From Trogon surrucura (taxonomy: Eukaryota; Chordata; Aves; Trogoniformes; Trogonidae): a DNA stretch of 64,000 bases. The notes under the pieces were generated by a model, which did no database searches, was not told the DNA's origin, and saw only the letters and a list, made by a program, of their open reading frames with translations. Shown piece after piece: positions 1 through 16,900 of this stretch. The stretch covers positions 55,474,635 through 55,538,634 of the forward strand of contig CM036619.1 of the NCBI GenBank assembly GCA_020746105.1, read 5' to 3'. Position 1 is the stretch's first letter; every line of letters begins with the position of its first letter. The translations under genes and the position numbers were made by a program.

Positions 1-1030
1 GAGAAGATGGTTTAGCAGCTGCAGTTGTATTTGTGGTGAATATTTCTCTAGCATGACTGTTGCTTTCTGCTGAACTTGAAAAGAATTAACACTTTTTAAC
101 CAAAGCATCCTTCCTGTCACAGGAAGGGTTAAGTAGTTCCTGCATCCTCATTTAGCCAGGTGTTTCTTATAACATCTAGATAATGAATGAATATTTCTTC
201 TGAAAGAATATAGGTTGAACTTCGCAGCAGTTTAGCAAAGGCTATGCTTAAAGATTTCAAGTATTCCTTGTTATGTTAATACATTTTTTTTTTAGTAAAG
301 CTGAGCCAGAAGACCTATATAAGATTTCTCCACAGAGAACATGACATTTGCTTCAAAATCAATTGTGAACCTATAGGTATATGCTGATGAAACTATAGGT
401 ATCTATTGTATGCTCACCAGTTTAAAAGACAGTGACAGAATTTGGTATTGCAGGAAAACAAAATTTAAATTCAGTATGTCAAGATGTGGTTTCATTAAAA
501 GCCTGATGCTATCAGGTATTTCAACAAAAGCTCAAACCCTATGGAAAAGTAATTATGTGATGATCTCAACTTTTATTTAAAAACAATGCAGTCATCTAGT
601 CCCCTCACTCAGCTGCAGAGAAAAGCTTGAAAATGTTTCCCAAGTGTATTCTAGAGATTCCAAACTTGCAGGCAAATAAAGGACCCTGTAGATAATAGAC
701 TTTAAAATTCTAGGTCTTTGTGTACTTGTCTTACAGTTTTTTCCCAGAGCTGACAACTCTGCTTCTTTCAAGAAAAAAAAAAATCTAATCATTTGCATTG
801 TCAAAAATGTCAGAAAATATAGCTTGTCATTTTTGTCAGCTTATAAGTTTTTTATCATTGCTAATAGTGCAGTTTCTCTTATTATATTAGACTATGAAGT
901 TTTTTCAGGAAGTTTTCTGTCATTTTTCCCCCCTGCACATTAAGGTTTTTGTTCAATCCATGAAACAATTATGAACTACACTGTATCATGTAAATCCTAC
1001 TGATTTGGATTTTTTTCACCTGCTAAATTT
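1..1030. other. Intergenic AT-rich sequence, no gene seen
   Basis: No reading frame here resembles a protein. The longest chance frame is about 70 codons on the minus strand and is dominated by a poly-A/poly-T run near 770-781. No repeat family was recognised before the CR1 that starts near 1031. Confidence 0.6.
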
Positions 1031-1440
1031 CATGGATTCATAGAATGGCTTGGGTTCTAAGACCTGAAAGTCTATCCACCTTAAAGACCATCTAAAGACT
1101 CCCCAACCACCTGCCATGGGCAGGGACACCTCCCACTAGACCAGGTTGCTCAAAGCCTCATCCACTGGCCTCAGACACTTCAAGGGATGAGGCATCCACA
1201 ACTTCTCTGGGCAAACTCTTCCAGTGTCTCATCACCCTCACAGAAAATAATTTCTTCCTAATACCTAATCTACATCTATTCTCTTTCAGTTTAAAGCCAT
1301 TACCTTTCATCCAATGCCTACACTCCCTGATAAAGAGTCCCTGCCCTTCTCTCCTGTAGGCCCCCTTCAGATACTGAAAGGCTGCTCTGAGGTCTCCCTG
1401 AAGGCTTTTCTTCTCCAGGCTGAACAACTTGGCTGAAATG
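1031..1440 (-). mobile_element. CR1 LINE, 3' fragment (old copy)
   Basis: The element reads on the minus strand. Its 3' end is at the left, where one degenerate CATAGAAT unit (about 1039-1046) survives. It is followed by the usual CR1 tail text: 'caggttgctcaaagcctcatcc', 'gcatccacaacttctctggg' and 'cctaatacctaatct' can each be picked out. The minus-strand translation across 1158-1430 keeps the end of the reverse-transcriptase ORF, with LFSLEKKSLQGDL, YLKGAYRREG, FSVRV.RHW and LPREVVDASSLE. The copy is 5'-truncated to the last 0.4 kb and divergent, so it is immobile. The left boundary is good to about 10 bases and the right boundary to about 20. Confidence 0.9.
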
Positions 1441-5536
<4,096 letters not shown>

Positions 5537-6655
5537 GCTTCCGCTGAGCTTGGGATTAAGCCTGTCATCAAGACAGTCGTATCAGGGCGCTTTCCTGCAG
5601 AGGCATTTCCATTTCATAGTGCTCGGATTTCGAAGACTGTGGACGGCTTTAGTAACGGTTGGAGGAAAGCAAGTAAAGTATGATGGTCTTGATTAAGTGT
5701 GTGAAGAGTAAACTTTCTGAAAATAGCCACCTCTGTAACCTTCAGTGTTGGTGTGCTTGGGGTATTTTAGGAAAAAAACCTCCCACCAAACTTGTGATAA
5801 AATGTTTGCTCTTCATTTGACAGAAACAAATTAAGGCAGACTGCTAGATGTGCAGAAACGTATATTTGCCAGCTATTGGGTTGGAGGAATATTCATGTAG
5901 ATTGGATTTACTCTACGTGATTGCAGTTGCACTTTAACTCCTGCTCACTTCGTTATGTACAGATAAACAACTACATAAACAAACATTGCTATTTAAGTGG
6001 ATGCCAAGGCAAATGTTGAATTTATTTTGGCAGTGAGAGTATCCTGAGCTATATTAGCTCACAGACAGTGTACTACTGGCCCGTTCAATACCATTTGCTG
6101 TTTACCCCACAGCTGTGCACTAGCCTCTGTAAATTACAGGTGAAGATCGCCGCCGATGAGACCGTTTCTCAGTTCTTTGAAAGAAGATCCCAAACTTCCC
6201 CGAAGTCCCTAGCTCCTGAGACACACAGCCTTTCCCACAGAGCCTCCTAGGACGCCAACAGTGACACATCAGCTGGGAGCAGCACCCGCATGAAGTAGAG
6301 GAAGGAACGGGGGCCCTCATTCCCTCAAACGAAGGCTGTCAGATGAAGTTTCTCATTACTAGATGAACAATTGCACTCCATTCCCTTTCCCACATCTCTG
6401 CAATTGGAGCTGTGAGGTAGTTTTACTCAGGGGGCAGTACGTCTCCTAAAGGAGAAATACTTCTTTCAGAAAAAGAAGCAGTAAACCAATCATTGGCTTA
6501 AATAAGAGCTTCAAAAACAAATACTTATTTCTGTGGTTTTAAGTATCAGCCAGTAGTATAAAAGTCAGGTCTTATGTGATTTCTCGTATTGATCTTCTGT
6601 GAATGTCCTTCATCAAAGTTTTATCTGGTAATAAAGAGGCAGTATGAAAGAGCTG
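5537..6655 (+). other. LRRC30: Probable 3' UTR of LRRC30
   Basis: The stretch follows the LRRC30 stop codon directly and has no coding potential. The first canonical AATAAA that I see after the stop is at 6630-6635, so a 3' UTR of about 1.1 kb is the simplest reading. This is inferred from position only; cleavage could occur earlier on a variant signal. Confidence 0.4.
6630..6635 (+). promoter_or_regulatory. Candidate polyadenylation signal AATAAA for LRRC30
   Basis: Canonical AATAAA hexamer, the first found on the coding strand after the LRRC30 stop. A T-rich and GT-containing stretch lies about 45-60 bases downstream (6676-6690), consistent with a downstream element. AATAAA is frequent by chance in AT-rich DNA. 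Confidence 0.4.
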
Positions 6656-8201
6656 TTAACAATTTATGCAACCCATTTTTTTTGTTTCCTCACACCAATG
6701 AAAAACAGAAGCAACTCTATTGAAAACAGTTGAGATAAATGCTTGTAATGGCAACGTAAAAGAGGAACGGGCCTGTAATTAAGAGTACACAAAGTCACTT
6801 TTAAAGTGCTTTCTATGCTATGTCAAATCTCAAAAATCAACGATTATTTTATCAGACATAATTTGCTCGAAATTGTGGAAGGCTGTGGAAGGCTGATCGT
6901 GCTTCTAGTGAAGTTAATAGACGATCCTTGGCTGAGGGAAAAACTCTTCAGCAGGCGTAGAAGCAGCCTGATAGCAACAGACAATTCTGTAATTCATAGG
7001 TACATGCGAGAAAATGCAGCACTTTTGGCCACACCAACATAATCAGTGCAGTATTGAACGTAGCAATGAGGAATCAGTGTTCACAGAATATTCCCCTCTG
7101 GTGCTACTTACCCTGATATTTTATTAGGCTAGATTGCTCTGTGTACTGTTTCTTATCTTAATCGAGAATTTCAGTGTTACGCCCAGGAACTGTAGTTTTC
7201 AAGTATGCAGTCAAGGACAAATCTTATGTTTCTAGCAAATGAGAAACCTTTTAGAAGGGCACATGTGCTCAAGCATTAAGTAAACAAACAGACAAAGCAA
7301 ATAAACAAACAATGAAGCTTTATATGTATTTATTTCACCCATGGAGTGAGATTTATAAAAAAGTTCCAAGTTTTTTAATGAACAATAAATTAATATGTGA
7401 TTCAATTAACGACAAGAAATCAAGCTGCGGTTATTTATAGACAGATAATTCTTGGAGGGGATTAAGCACAGATTATTAACTTTTTGAAATGTCCATTTCA
7501 TATCCCTATGTCTGGTATTCGCGTAAACACTGCAGTCCCTCAATAGTGCCCTACAGGAAAATTAGATGCTTATGGCATTTATCACCTGAAAAGATTTTCC
7601 ATGTATCAGTATCCAGGATTATATGACACCAGATAGCCTCCAATATGATCTGACTAGAAGAGGTCTGCACAGTAATATACATGGAATATGTGAGACTGGA
7701 CTGTGTGTGCTCATTAGGAGACTACTACCAAGCATGGGAAATACGGCGTGATTCAAGAAAATGGTCTCCAGACAGGGGATTAGAAGGCAAATTTGACATA
7801 ATTAAGTGCGTCTGAAAAAGCAGTTATAATATGAAGTGCAATACCAATAATTTAAAATTCAATTATTCAATTGAATAGTAATAACCTTTTACTCAAGCTA
7901 ATAAACCTTTGCAAGCATATGAAACACATAGAAGTCTCTGTCTTTTAAAACAGAATAAAAACATTTATTGAATAAATGGTACTTTAATGTATAATTCAGA
8001 TTTTATCATTAAGAAGATAATTTGTACTGAATGGCTTTAGTCTCTCTTTCATTCCTCAGTCAAGACCCTTATAAATAGCTTTCTCAGAGATACAAAAAAT
8101 GATCTCACATAACTAAGGATAGTGTTCTGAATTATTTTTGTAAAAAGATAAGACTATATATCATTGTTAATGTATAGAAAATATGCATGAGAGGTAAATA
8201 T
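6656..8201. other. Intergenic AT-rich sequence
   Basis: No gene or recognised repeat family. A 10-base tandem doublet (GTGGAAGGCT twice, near 6875-6895) and a small palindrome (TTCAATTGAA, near 7867) are the only structures noticed. Confidence 0.5.
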
Positions 8202-8250
8202 AGAAAGACAGAGAGACAGACAGATAGAGAGACAGACAGATAGACAGATA
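8202..8250 (+). repeat. GACA/GATA-rich tetranucleotide microsatellite
   Basis: About 49 bases of interspersed GACA, GAGA and GATA units, imperfect throughout. GACA/GATA repeats are known as polymorphic loci in vertebrates. The surrounding purine-rich DNA continues weakly to about 8320. Confidence 0.85.
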
Positions 8251-10597
8251 TGTATTTACATCTGAGAAGAAGCAAGATAGAGAAAGCAAGCAAGAGGAGC
8301 AGGGAGGAGATAGAAAGCATGATGTCACACTCTGGCCCTAGTTTTGAGTAGGGCATTAGCAAAGAACTGGTGGATCTCAGTGTTGTCATCTGATATTGGC
8401 TGTACAGATGACAGGGAAAACAGGAACTGAAACACTGTGGGGACTGAAGTTATATCTCATAATATATGATGACAGCACCGCTTTTATGCATATATTAAAT
8501 AACATGATTTTGACATAATCTTTCAGAGAACTATATGCAGATTGTCACACTTGTTTCTAGTATTCACAGAAGCTTTCTCCTCCTAAGCCTCACAGCAGCA
8601 TAACTTTTGATGCATCTACTATTTTTGTTGTTATTGGTGATGGTGTTCTTCAAAGGAATGGAAAAAGTGGGATCCACTCGTGGAAAAGGATACTCTCTTG
8701 GCAGGATGACTTTTCTACAGCTGTCACTCAGAGAAGCTCTCAAAGAGGTTAGAAAAATTCTTGATGTGGACAAAACAAAGGGTAAAGCAGGAAAATGAAG
8801 TAGAAAGAACATAGTCAGGGGCCAAATGTTTGGGATAAATGTAATATAAAACAGGGCTCCACAATTTGTTCCCAAGCTATCATCAAATAAACTGGTGGTA
8901 CATTTGATGAGGTGAAGAGATTCCATCTATTTTAATTTTAAATCAAAAAGAAAGCTGCAATTTGTGGAAAGTTTAAATTCTAGTCAACAAGCAAAGCCTT
9001 TGAAAAGTGGAAAGCTTTGGGCTCTTGGCCTAACTGAAGTTAGTGACTTCAACCTTTGACTGAAAAGAAAACATTTTAACTTGAAGTGTTGCTGTAACAC
9101 CTCACTGGAAGTTAAAGCTGAGATATGTTGCACCTACTGCTCTGGGGCTACTGGCCAGACTTGCTACATGCGCAAACTTCCTTAAGCAGCTTATGACTAG
9201 TGACTTCCCCAAATCCATTGTGATGTCCCAGCAGGACATCTTTAGAATCTGAGAAAATCTGTTTTGAAATGCCACCCTAGTGCATCTTGGAAATTGGTCT
9301 TTGGAGGTTCTTGCTGCTTATAATTTTCACAAGTAGAAAAATAATGATACTTCAGTGGTACTTATGCTTAAGCAAAGAAAGAAAGAAGCCTCAAAAGTCT
9401 TCACCACATGAGAAATATATAAAAGTAAATAATGAAACATAGAGAAAGAAACCAAAGAAAATTAACTGAACACCTGGTCAGTATGATTTCACCAAATTCC
9501 AGGGGTAAATTTGCTGCATAATTTTCAAACAGAAATTCTTAAGTGGTTTAAAGACTATTTTGGACTGCCTTGAACAGTTCTATTGCGTATAACTAATATG
9601 CATGAAAATAATTATATAAAAATAACAATACATAATAATTTCTAAATTATTAAGAAAATACGCATATTATTATGTCACATGTGCTTCTGCAGGCCACACA
9701 TATAGGAGATGAAATCCTTAAACACTTGCAGCCAAAGGAGAACTTCCACTGACTGTAGAAGGGCCTGCACTTATGTGAGAATATATACATTTACCATTCT
9801 ATATATTTAAAAACTCAGTAGATGTCTACATGGGCATGAGAGTTTAGATATGTTGGGACAGAGCTACACTTTAATATTCACATGTGGGGTAAGTTTGAAA
9901 ATCCTTTTATAAAATTGCATAATCCTTTCTCTGCACAGGTGTAATGCAGAATAATAATTATAAAAAAATGAAAAAAAAAAAAGACACTGAAACAGCTTTC
10001 CTTAGAAATATATTAGTTATCTGGACACCCTGAATGTCCCAATAGGAAAATAAATTCATATAAAGAATTTTTTAAAGGTGGGAATTACGTAAGAAATATT
10101 TTTTTCTCCCTCCCAATAGTCCAGAGCAGAACAGACTGCTGACATTATTACTTTTAGATTCTTCCTTCATTCCCTGCCCCCATTGATTTTGTGAGTTTGT
10201 CTGTGGTTCAACGAGGGCCAAAGAGCCTTCCAAAAGCACACGTCAGCACTGTCCTCTGCAGCTCAGAGGTCCTGACAGAGTCCTGTGCCGGTACCCCAAC
10301 CTACCGCACCGGATCAATGTGAAGGGTTTAACTACAAAGCCTGGAATTTACACTCGGATATATGTGGAGTCACGTCATGCGTGGCTAAAAAGGTGGTTTC
10401 CAGTGAAGCAGGAAGTGTAGCAACAGCTTCAGAAAAGGTCACTGCAAATTATGCTGCCTCATAAAGTGAGCTTACCCAGGCAGACTGAAAAGAAGACCAA
10501 AGGGCAGAGCTTTATGCTTTCCTAGGGCTCAGAGGAATTTCACATACCATAAATTCATTGATGGATAGCCTGTTTTTAATTTCCACTTTTCAGCCAT
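8251..10597. other. Intergenic AT-rich sequence
   Basis: No supported gene. A 120-codon minus-strand frame (8564-8926) and a 63-codon plus-strand frame overlap each other and resemble nothing known. An AT-rich patch near 9590-9670 contains a perfect 8-base-arm palindrome, AATAATTT-CT-AAATTATT, at 9634-9651. Confidence 0.5.
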
Positions 10598-10647
10598 AAA
10601 AAAAAGGAGAAAAAGAAAAGGAAAAAAAAGAAGAAAAAGAAAAAAAG
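10598..10647 (+). repeat. Polypurine (A/G) tract
   Basis: Fifty consecutive purines, mainly A runs broken by single or paired G. A pyrimidine stretch (TCTCTTTCCTTTTT, 10648-10661) follows at once, so the two can partly pair. This could be a degraded poly-A tail or simple low-complexity DNA; no flanking retroposon was recognised. Confidence 0.8.
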
Positions 10648-11999
10648 TCTCTTTCCTTTTTGATGCAACTTGTTGAGGGAAATATTTGTTGATCCTTTTT
10701 TTCCTGATCTCCAGCTTTTACGTCATGGGTGTATTCACAGAAGCAACAAATTGCTTTTCCCATCTTGTAAAACCAGTGTTGCCAGGTGTGGGTGGGTGTG
10801 AAAATATACCGAGGGTCCAATCTCTCACCCACCATGCAAGAAGGGGAGGACAGGGCAGGCTGGCAGGCTCTACAACCATCAGCTGTGTGATGGGTAACCT
10901 ACTCAAAACAGGTGTCCCACTCACAACATCAACTTTATGCACCTGCCTCGGAGGTTTCAGAGAGGAATTAGTCTCCGGACACTGTGTCCACGGTTTATAG
11001 AAAGACATGGACAAATTAGTCTTGGGAGGCACCGGGAAAGGAATGGTGCTGCAGTGCCCCATGTCATTCTGGGGTCTCTCCCTGCTGGCCAGAGAGAGCC
11101 CCCAGAAATCTACAGCCTCATTTAGGCATCTGAGGCACAGTCAGTGAGGCTGTAGGGTACAAACACCTTCCTTTGCATGGCCTTGCCTCTGCAGCATGGG
11201 TGTGCAGGACATGAATCACTCTCTCAATACAAAATCCAGGCTTGCTGAGGAGTGGAAGATACATCAGAGAAACACCAACACACCTACAATGCCCTGTGCT
11301 AAATGCTTCCAATGGCAGAAGATGCCTTTTCCCTAACTATTAAAATGCTCCATCTCAAGACAAAGATAAACAGGACACATTAAAAGAAGTCTCTGCATTT
11401 TTTAGAAACAGTATTACAAAATCTGATAAAAGAAATTACAAAGTGAACAATAGCAAACCATTATGGTAAAAAAATTGTTTTCATCTAGAAAACAAAGTTA
11501 TTTTCAGTATACTTTCCTTACTTGTTCTTTGTCCTTTTTGTTTTTAAAAGCATAATGGAAGTCTCTGTGTGTGTATACGGGGTTTTGTATCTGTCCATGC
11601 ATGTATACATATTTTCCTCATAGGGGACAACAGGGGGTATTAGAGGTTCCAAAATTGTTTGCCTTTGTAAGCAGATAAGTTTCCGACATAGAGTAATATA
11701 AGTGCCTTGTGAATGTCACTGGCAGGAGAGCTGCAGAATCCGAAAGAATAAAACCCTCACTTTAGGAAATTCATTCCATCGCGTGTGCCTTGGTTAAGAC
11801 AATGCCTTTGCACAGCCATTTTTGTGCACAAGGGTCCTGTATATTCTTCAGCACACTTACCTTTTCTTTCCAGTTGGAAAATAACACTGTAAAGAATAGA
11901 TTTTCATGCTGTGCTTTTGTGTTCTGCCCACATACAAATTAAGTTGCCGAATTACTAACCTTGAATTCAACTCATTAAAAAGAGCCCCACCCTCTAAGC

Positions 12000-12000
<1 letters not shown>
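10648..12000. other. Intergenic sequence, no gene seen
   Basis: Somewhat more GC-rich than its surroundings between 10.8 and 11.3 kb, which creates several overlapping short frames on both strands (about 60-115 codons). None has a recognisable domain, codon bias or matching splice sites. Confidence 0.45.
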
Positions 12001-12045
<45 letters not shown>

Positions 12046-12058
12046 CTGTTTGTGTGTA
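12001..12058 (+). repeat. (TG)n dinucleotide microsatellite
   Basis: A pure run of about 15 TG units at 12003-12032, followed by an interrupted tail of TG with TA and TC steps. Long enough to be length-variable. It generates artificial frames of Cys-Val on one strand and Thr-His on the other. Confidence 0.95.
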
Positions 12059-13938
12059 CATTTGTTTGGAGGTGTTTGGGAGGTCTTTACAATGCTTTGC
12101 AATGTAACAACTGAGGAATAAATGTGAGTTGACTGAAAAGTAGCATGTTCCTCTGCAAACAAAATTCTGGTAATTTAGCATCAAAGCAGAAGTTAAATGG
12201 TGGAAAATTACATTGCCTTTGAATTTCTCGTACATTAGTTTTTCTGGATGTTTTTTAGTATTAGATATCACAAAGTTCATTGGGACTTCTACTAAGCATT
12301 GTGGGAATTTAAAATATCGAAGAATTTGGATGTGGTCTTTTTTATTGGTCAATAATGATACAAGCAGATACGTTGATTTTCTGTTAGTCACTAAAACTTG
12401 GGTAGCTCTTGCAGTGAACTATTTGAAATGCATACTTCAGCTTATCAAACAGCAAAAAGACGTCCTGATCTGTCTGAGAATATGTAGACACCTAAGACCA
12501 AATTGCATACTTTGGGAGTTCGGTTAGCTCTGAATTTTTGTAGAAGGCTCAAATGGAAAAGTTCAGAGAATTTTCACACCCGGTTGTCTGGGCTACTCCT
12601 AGAGACAGGGGGTGAAACACAGCTGGTTCAAACTTTGGTTTAAATTCAGAATAACTTTAGTAATAGGTTGTTTATCAAAAGCTGATGTATGTTTTAACCG
12701 TTCTCTTTAACCTACATATTTTATTTACAGAAGTTAATGTAATGATCTTTACTATAAGTCTCAGTGGCCTCTTCTTACAGTGTATGAAAACAGGTACTAC
12801 ATTTTCTAGTCCTGTTTGGAGGACCAGAGGTTGCTCTGGCCCAAATGATCCCTTAGGACTTGGAGAAGATCAAGCAAATTAATGCTTTTAGCTAGACTTG
12901 GTAAGTTTTCAGTTTCGCAAAGCCCCTGTCAGGGTTCGATTTGATCTATTTCTCATTTGTCTCAGACTTAGGACTATACAGCAGTTAAGATGTTTTTGTC
13001 TTCTTTGGACTGGAGTTCAGGAGTGTGTGGGCGAGAATATTCATCCAGCATTTCCAAATCCTCATAAGGACCAGCCTTAGGGGAGGAAGTAGAAATTCAC
13101 CAGGGACTCAGAATTCTCTCTAGTGTATCAGGTGTCCATTAGAGAAGCTATTTAATGTTCTTTAGCTAGGCTAATATGTTGCAAAGCAGTGACATTTCCA
13201 GACTTATCTGTGAAGCTAATAGCTCTTCTCAGTAAGTCACTTTTACATTTACATCAATTTAGCATAGTCTCGATTTGGATAAAGATAAGCATCAATTTTC
13301 ACTTGCCAGTGTTACCAGGTGATGAATCATCAAACTTGGACTTCTGCAATAGTCCCCCTCTCTCTTGTGCTCCCCAAGCAAGCAGTTGGCTATTCTGACT
13401 TAGGCTTGTGTGTATATTCAACAACAAATATACCACAGAAACGCTCACGCTTGCCTTGCCATAGTTCATACTAGCAACAGCATATTTTAAAATATCAGAT
13501 AGTTAATAGATGTAAGTGGGGCAAGGGGAAAAGGATTGCCGCTTTAGAGGTTACCACTAGACATCTGGTTACTTTAGTAAGAAGCCAGTACAGCTCATGT
13601 ACAGTTTCTTCTATACTAGTTATCTGCATTTTCCCATTAATTCTGTTGCCTTTTTCTTTTCATTAGTCTTTCCTCCTTGTTTTATTATGTTCTCTCTTTT
13701 CTATTGCTACTCACTCTCCTTCCTTTTTTTTTGTTTTGCTTCTTTGTTTCTTATTAATGAGTTTCAACATTTTTAATTAAAGTTGACTGGTTGACTGATG
13801 CCAGTTCAACCGTCCTTTTCTGAATTTGCCCTCCAAAACAAGTTAATCATTAGCAGAGGCCTGTCTTCATTAACTGCACAGGAGGATAACAAAAAAAAAC
13901 CCCAACAACCCAAAAAGCCAACCCTCCTGCTCCCAAAT
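12059..13938. other. Intergenic sequence, no gene seen
   Basis: AT-rich, with only short random frames. No repeat family recognised. Confidence 0.45.
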
Positions 13939-13985
13939 CAACAACAACAACAACAAAAAAAAACAACAACCAACAAATAAAATAA
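13939..13985 (+). repeat. (CAA)n / A-rich low-complexity repeat
   Basis: Five CAA units, then an A run, then further CAAC units. Preceding sequence from about 13890 is also C/A-rich with A runs. Probably slippage-derived low-complexity DNA. Confidence 0.85.
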
Positions 13986-16900
13986 GTGAAATACGGCAAA
14001 CAAGTGTCAAGAAGCAGTAACTAGCCTGAAGAGCAGAATACACTTTGCACCTAGTGGCATTTGTCTGTGTCCTTGTAGATCATAAACCCTCAGTCTCCAC
14101 TACAGTTCTAGATGAACATTTATGTTGACCAGCTACTGAAGGGCAATTGTGAATGTTAAAGGAGTAGGAAAGAGTCTGTTCACAACTGTGAACAAACAAG
14201 AAATCCTGTCCTCTCCTGACTTATTCTCCAGAAGTGCCCTCCTATTATATAGAGTGAAGCTCTATATAAATTCACTCCATCTGCTACCTGCATTTTGGAA
14301 GTGAGGAATTTTGGTCCCCCTGGTTGTCACATTGGTTCAGAATGATTTAGAAACATACAAAAGCAAGAAAAGATTTTCTTGTCTAGCCCCAGATTTTGCC
14401 ATGTGCTGCAGACAGATTTATGTCTAGTTTTCTGTTCCTGCTGTAAAAATATGCCCGTCTCACTCCCTTTCACCTGTGCGTAATAGACTCCTACCCTTTG
14501 GTGTCAGTCCTTTAAATGGGAAGCTGCAGAGTGAGGCTGGAGCAACGATGCGTAGCCACAATTACAGAGAGAGGTAACACTTACTGTGTTCACAGAGAGG
14601 TCCTCACTTTAATTTCAGGACAGGAAGAAGAAAGGTAGCATAAAGAAAAGGAAGTCAACAGGATCCAGTAAAGAAGCACAAATTTGTTTGCTTGGTTTGG
14701 ACTGACCTAGTTGATGTGCATGTGTGAGGTGAAGCTCAGCACTGCCCTGCCATGACTGTCAGGCGATTTTTTGGGGGGGAGATCTCTCCTCCCATGGGGT
14801 ACTCAGCCCAGCAAAGCAGGACCAAGGGAACTGCTCCTACAGGCCTCACCTCCTGTTGAGTACAGTGGGAACTGTAGGCATGCAGAAATGAAGGCAGCTG
14901 GAAGTGGTGTTCACAGAGTGTTATTGTATAAGATACAGTAACACCATAATAGTAAAATTTGTCCACTAGTTCTGGAAGGAACCAATCAGGGCTGAAAATA
15001 ATGTTGTTGCTTATTGCTGAGTGCCTGAAGGTGCATCCAGCTCTATGGAAGGTGATGCTGATTCAGTTTTGCATTTAAGGGAAATATACAAATATTCTTC
15101 TGCTTCCGAGGAGATTGTGTTTCAGGATCCATGGAAACTCGGAGATAAGTCTGGACTGGCTATGACAGTCAGTTTTAAAGTCCTTTCTCAGCCTGACACT
15201 ACAAAACATAAATCAACCCACTGTACAGTATCACTGAAAAAATGCAGTTAGAGTCTTATTACATGAAAGCAGGCAAATAATATGACTAGAGAGGCATTTT
15301 AATACATTATTCTTGTTACTTGGTAGTTCAATGTCAAATATATGAAATATTAAGAAAGATATAATAATCCCTCTAGTAATGTAAAAATGTTCACATTTTT
15401 AATCTAGAGATCTCACTGATGAGGCATGATTGTTCGACATCCTGGAAGGCAGCTTTCTAAATTATGCTATTCCCCATGGCGAGTGAAGGACAGATCACAG
15501 ACTTAATGGAAGGAGCATTTTCGTTCTCCCTGTTGAACAATGGGATTTACATTTCAGCCCTCCAGCAAGCAGAGTTGCTCATGATACCTTCTAAATTACT
15601 ACTACCTCATAAGTTGCACCCAGGGTACCTCCTAAATTAACAAGTAATACATTTAGGAATCCCTGAAAGGCTTATTATCTCCTGCCTAATATATCACTAG
15701 CACTGTATATAACTTCTGACACAGTGTACCCACCTCTTCTTCTTGTGAAAGATTCCCATAGGTCAAATAGGGCATTGCAGAGGTCCATTTCCAGCTTCCC
15801 ATTTCACCTTTCTACCTGTAGAGGAATTAAGGTTAACTGCAAAAGAATCATTCTCCTGGCCTTTCAGTTTATGTGCTTTCATAGCTGTAGAATAACAGCA
15901 GAATTGCCATTCCATTATGTTATCATTTCTACTTGATGGTATAAACACAAATGCTATATTCATAAACCCATTTCCAGATGAAAGAGAGCTGTCATTCCAA
16001 GGTTAGGGTGTTTGCTTCGGTATCCCAAGCCCTCCTGGCTGTTTTAAATACCTGTGCTGCTGCAGTCATCTGAGCTGCTCATGCACCTCTGTGCCACCAC
16101 TCAGGACAGCGGCAGGAAACAACAGAGAGAGAAGAAATGCTGATATAACAGTTCCCGTTGGGCAGTAGCTGCTCATTAATATGTTCTCAGGCTGTCATAC
16201 TCTGAGATGCTGGTCAAAGGTGTTTGCAAAGCTGGAAATCAAGAAACATTCACCTCTTCAGCCTTGTCTGTGCTGAGAATTTAACTCACTGCTGACAAAA
16301 CACAGCAGCAGCCAGAGGAGCTGAACCAGCATTCACATGGGTTTAGTCAAAGGAACAGACAGAGCTAACAGCTTAACGCATCCCCCCAAGCCTTGCCTGA
16401 GTTCCCCCACTGTCTGCTTCTAACGTAGACCGTGCCCATGGCACTGGGATCCAGTTGCTTCAAAAAGTTTTGTTCACTTAATGTCAGTGTCAGATACCTT
16501 CATCCCAAGCAGAGGGCTGCTGGCAGCAAGAAGCTGTTTCCGGGCAAACTGGATCCCTGGAGGCATGTGCTGTGACAAAGGTGCCTGCCACGGGTCCTGT
16601 GTCATGGCTGGCAGGAGTTGCAATGGTTCCTCACTTCTCGGAGGCAGTTCCCACCGCTCCTCTTTCCAGCAGAGACCCTGCTGAAATTCAGCTGCTTTCC
16701 CACAGCAGGTGTAAGGCAGAGCAAATGCTGAATCTTCTGACTTCAGAGGGAATGCTCATGACTTTATTTATTTAGTTTTTATTGTGCTAGCTAGAATAAC
16801 TTGCATCTATGAGCTTTTAGTAATGCTCTTAATAATGTGCTTAATTGTAGGTAATAAGCATGGCACAAAGATGCTCATCATCTTCTTGAAAATGAGTGGC

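Noticed and set aside
8564-8926. 120-codon minus-strand frame
   Set aside because: No similarity to any family I know, no splice or promoter context, and a competing frame on the other strand.
11857-12391. Open frames with poly-Thr-His or poly-Cys-Val near 12 kb
   Set aside because: Produced by translation of the (TG)n microsatellite.
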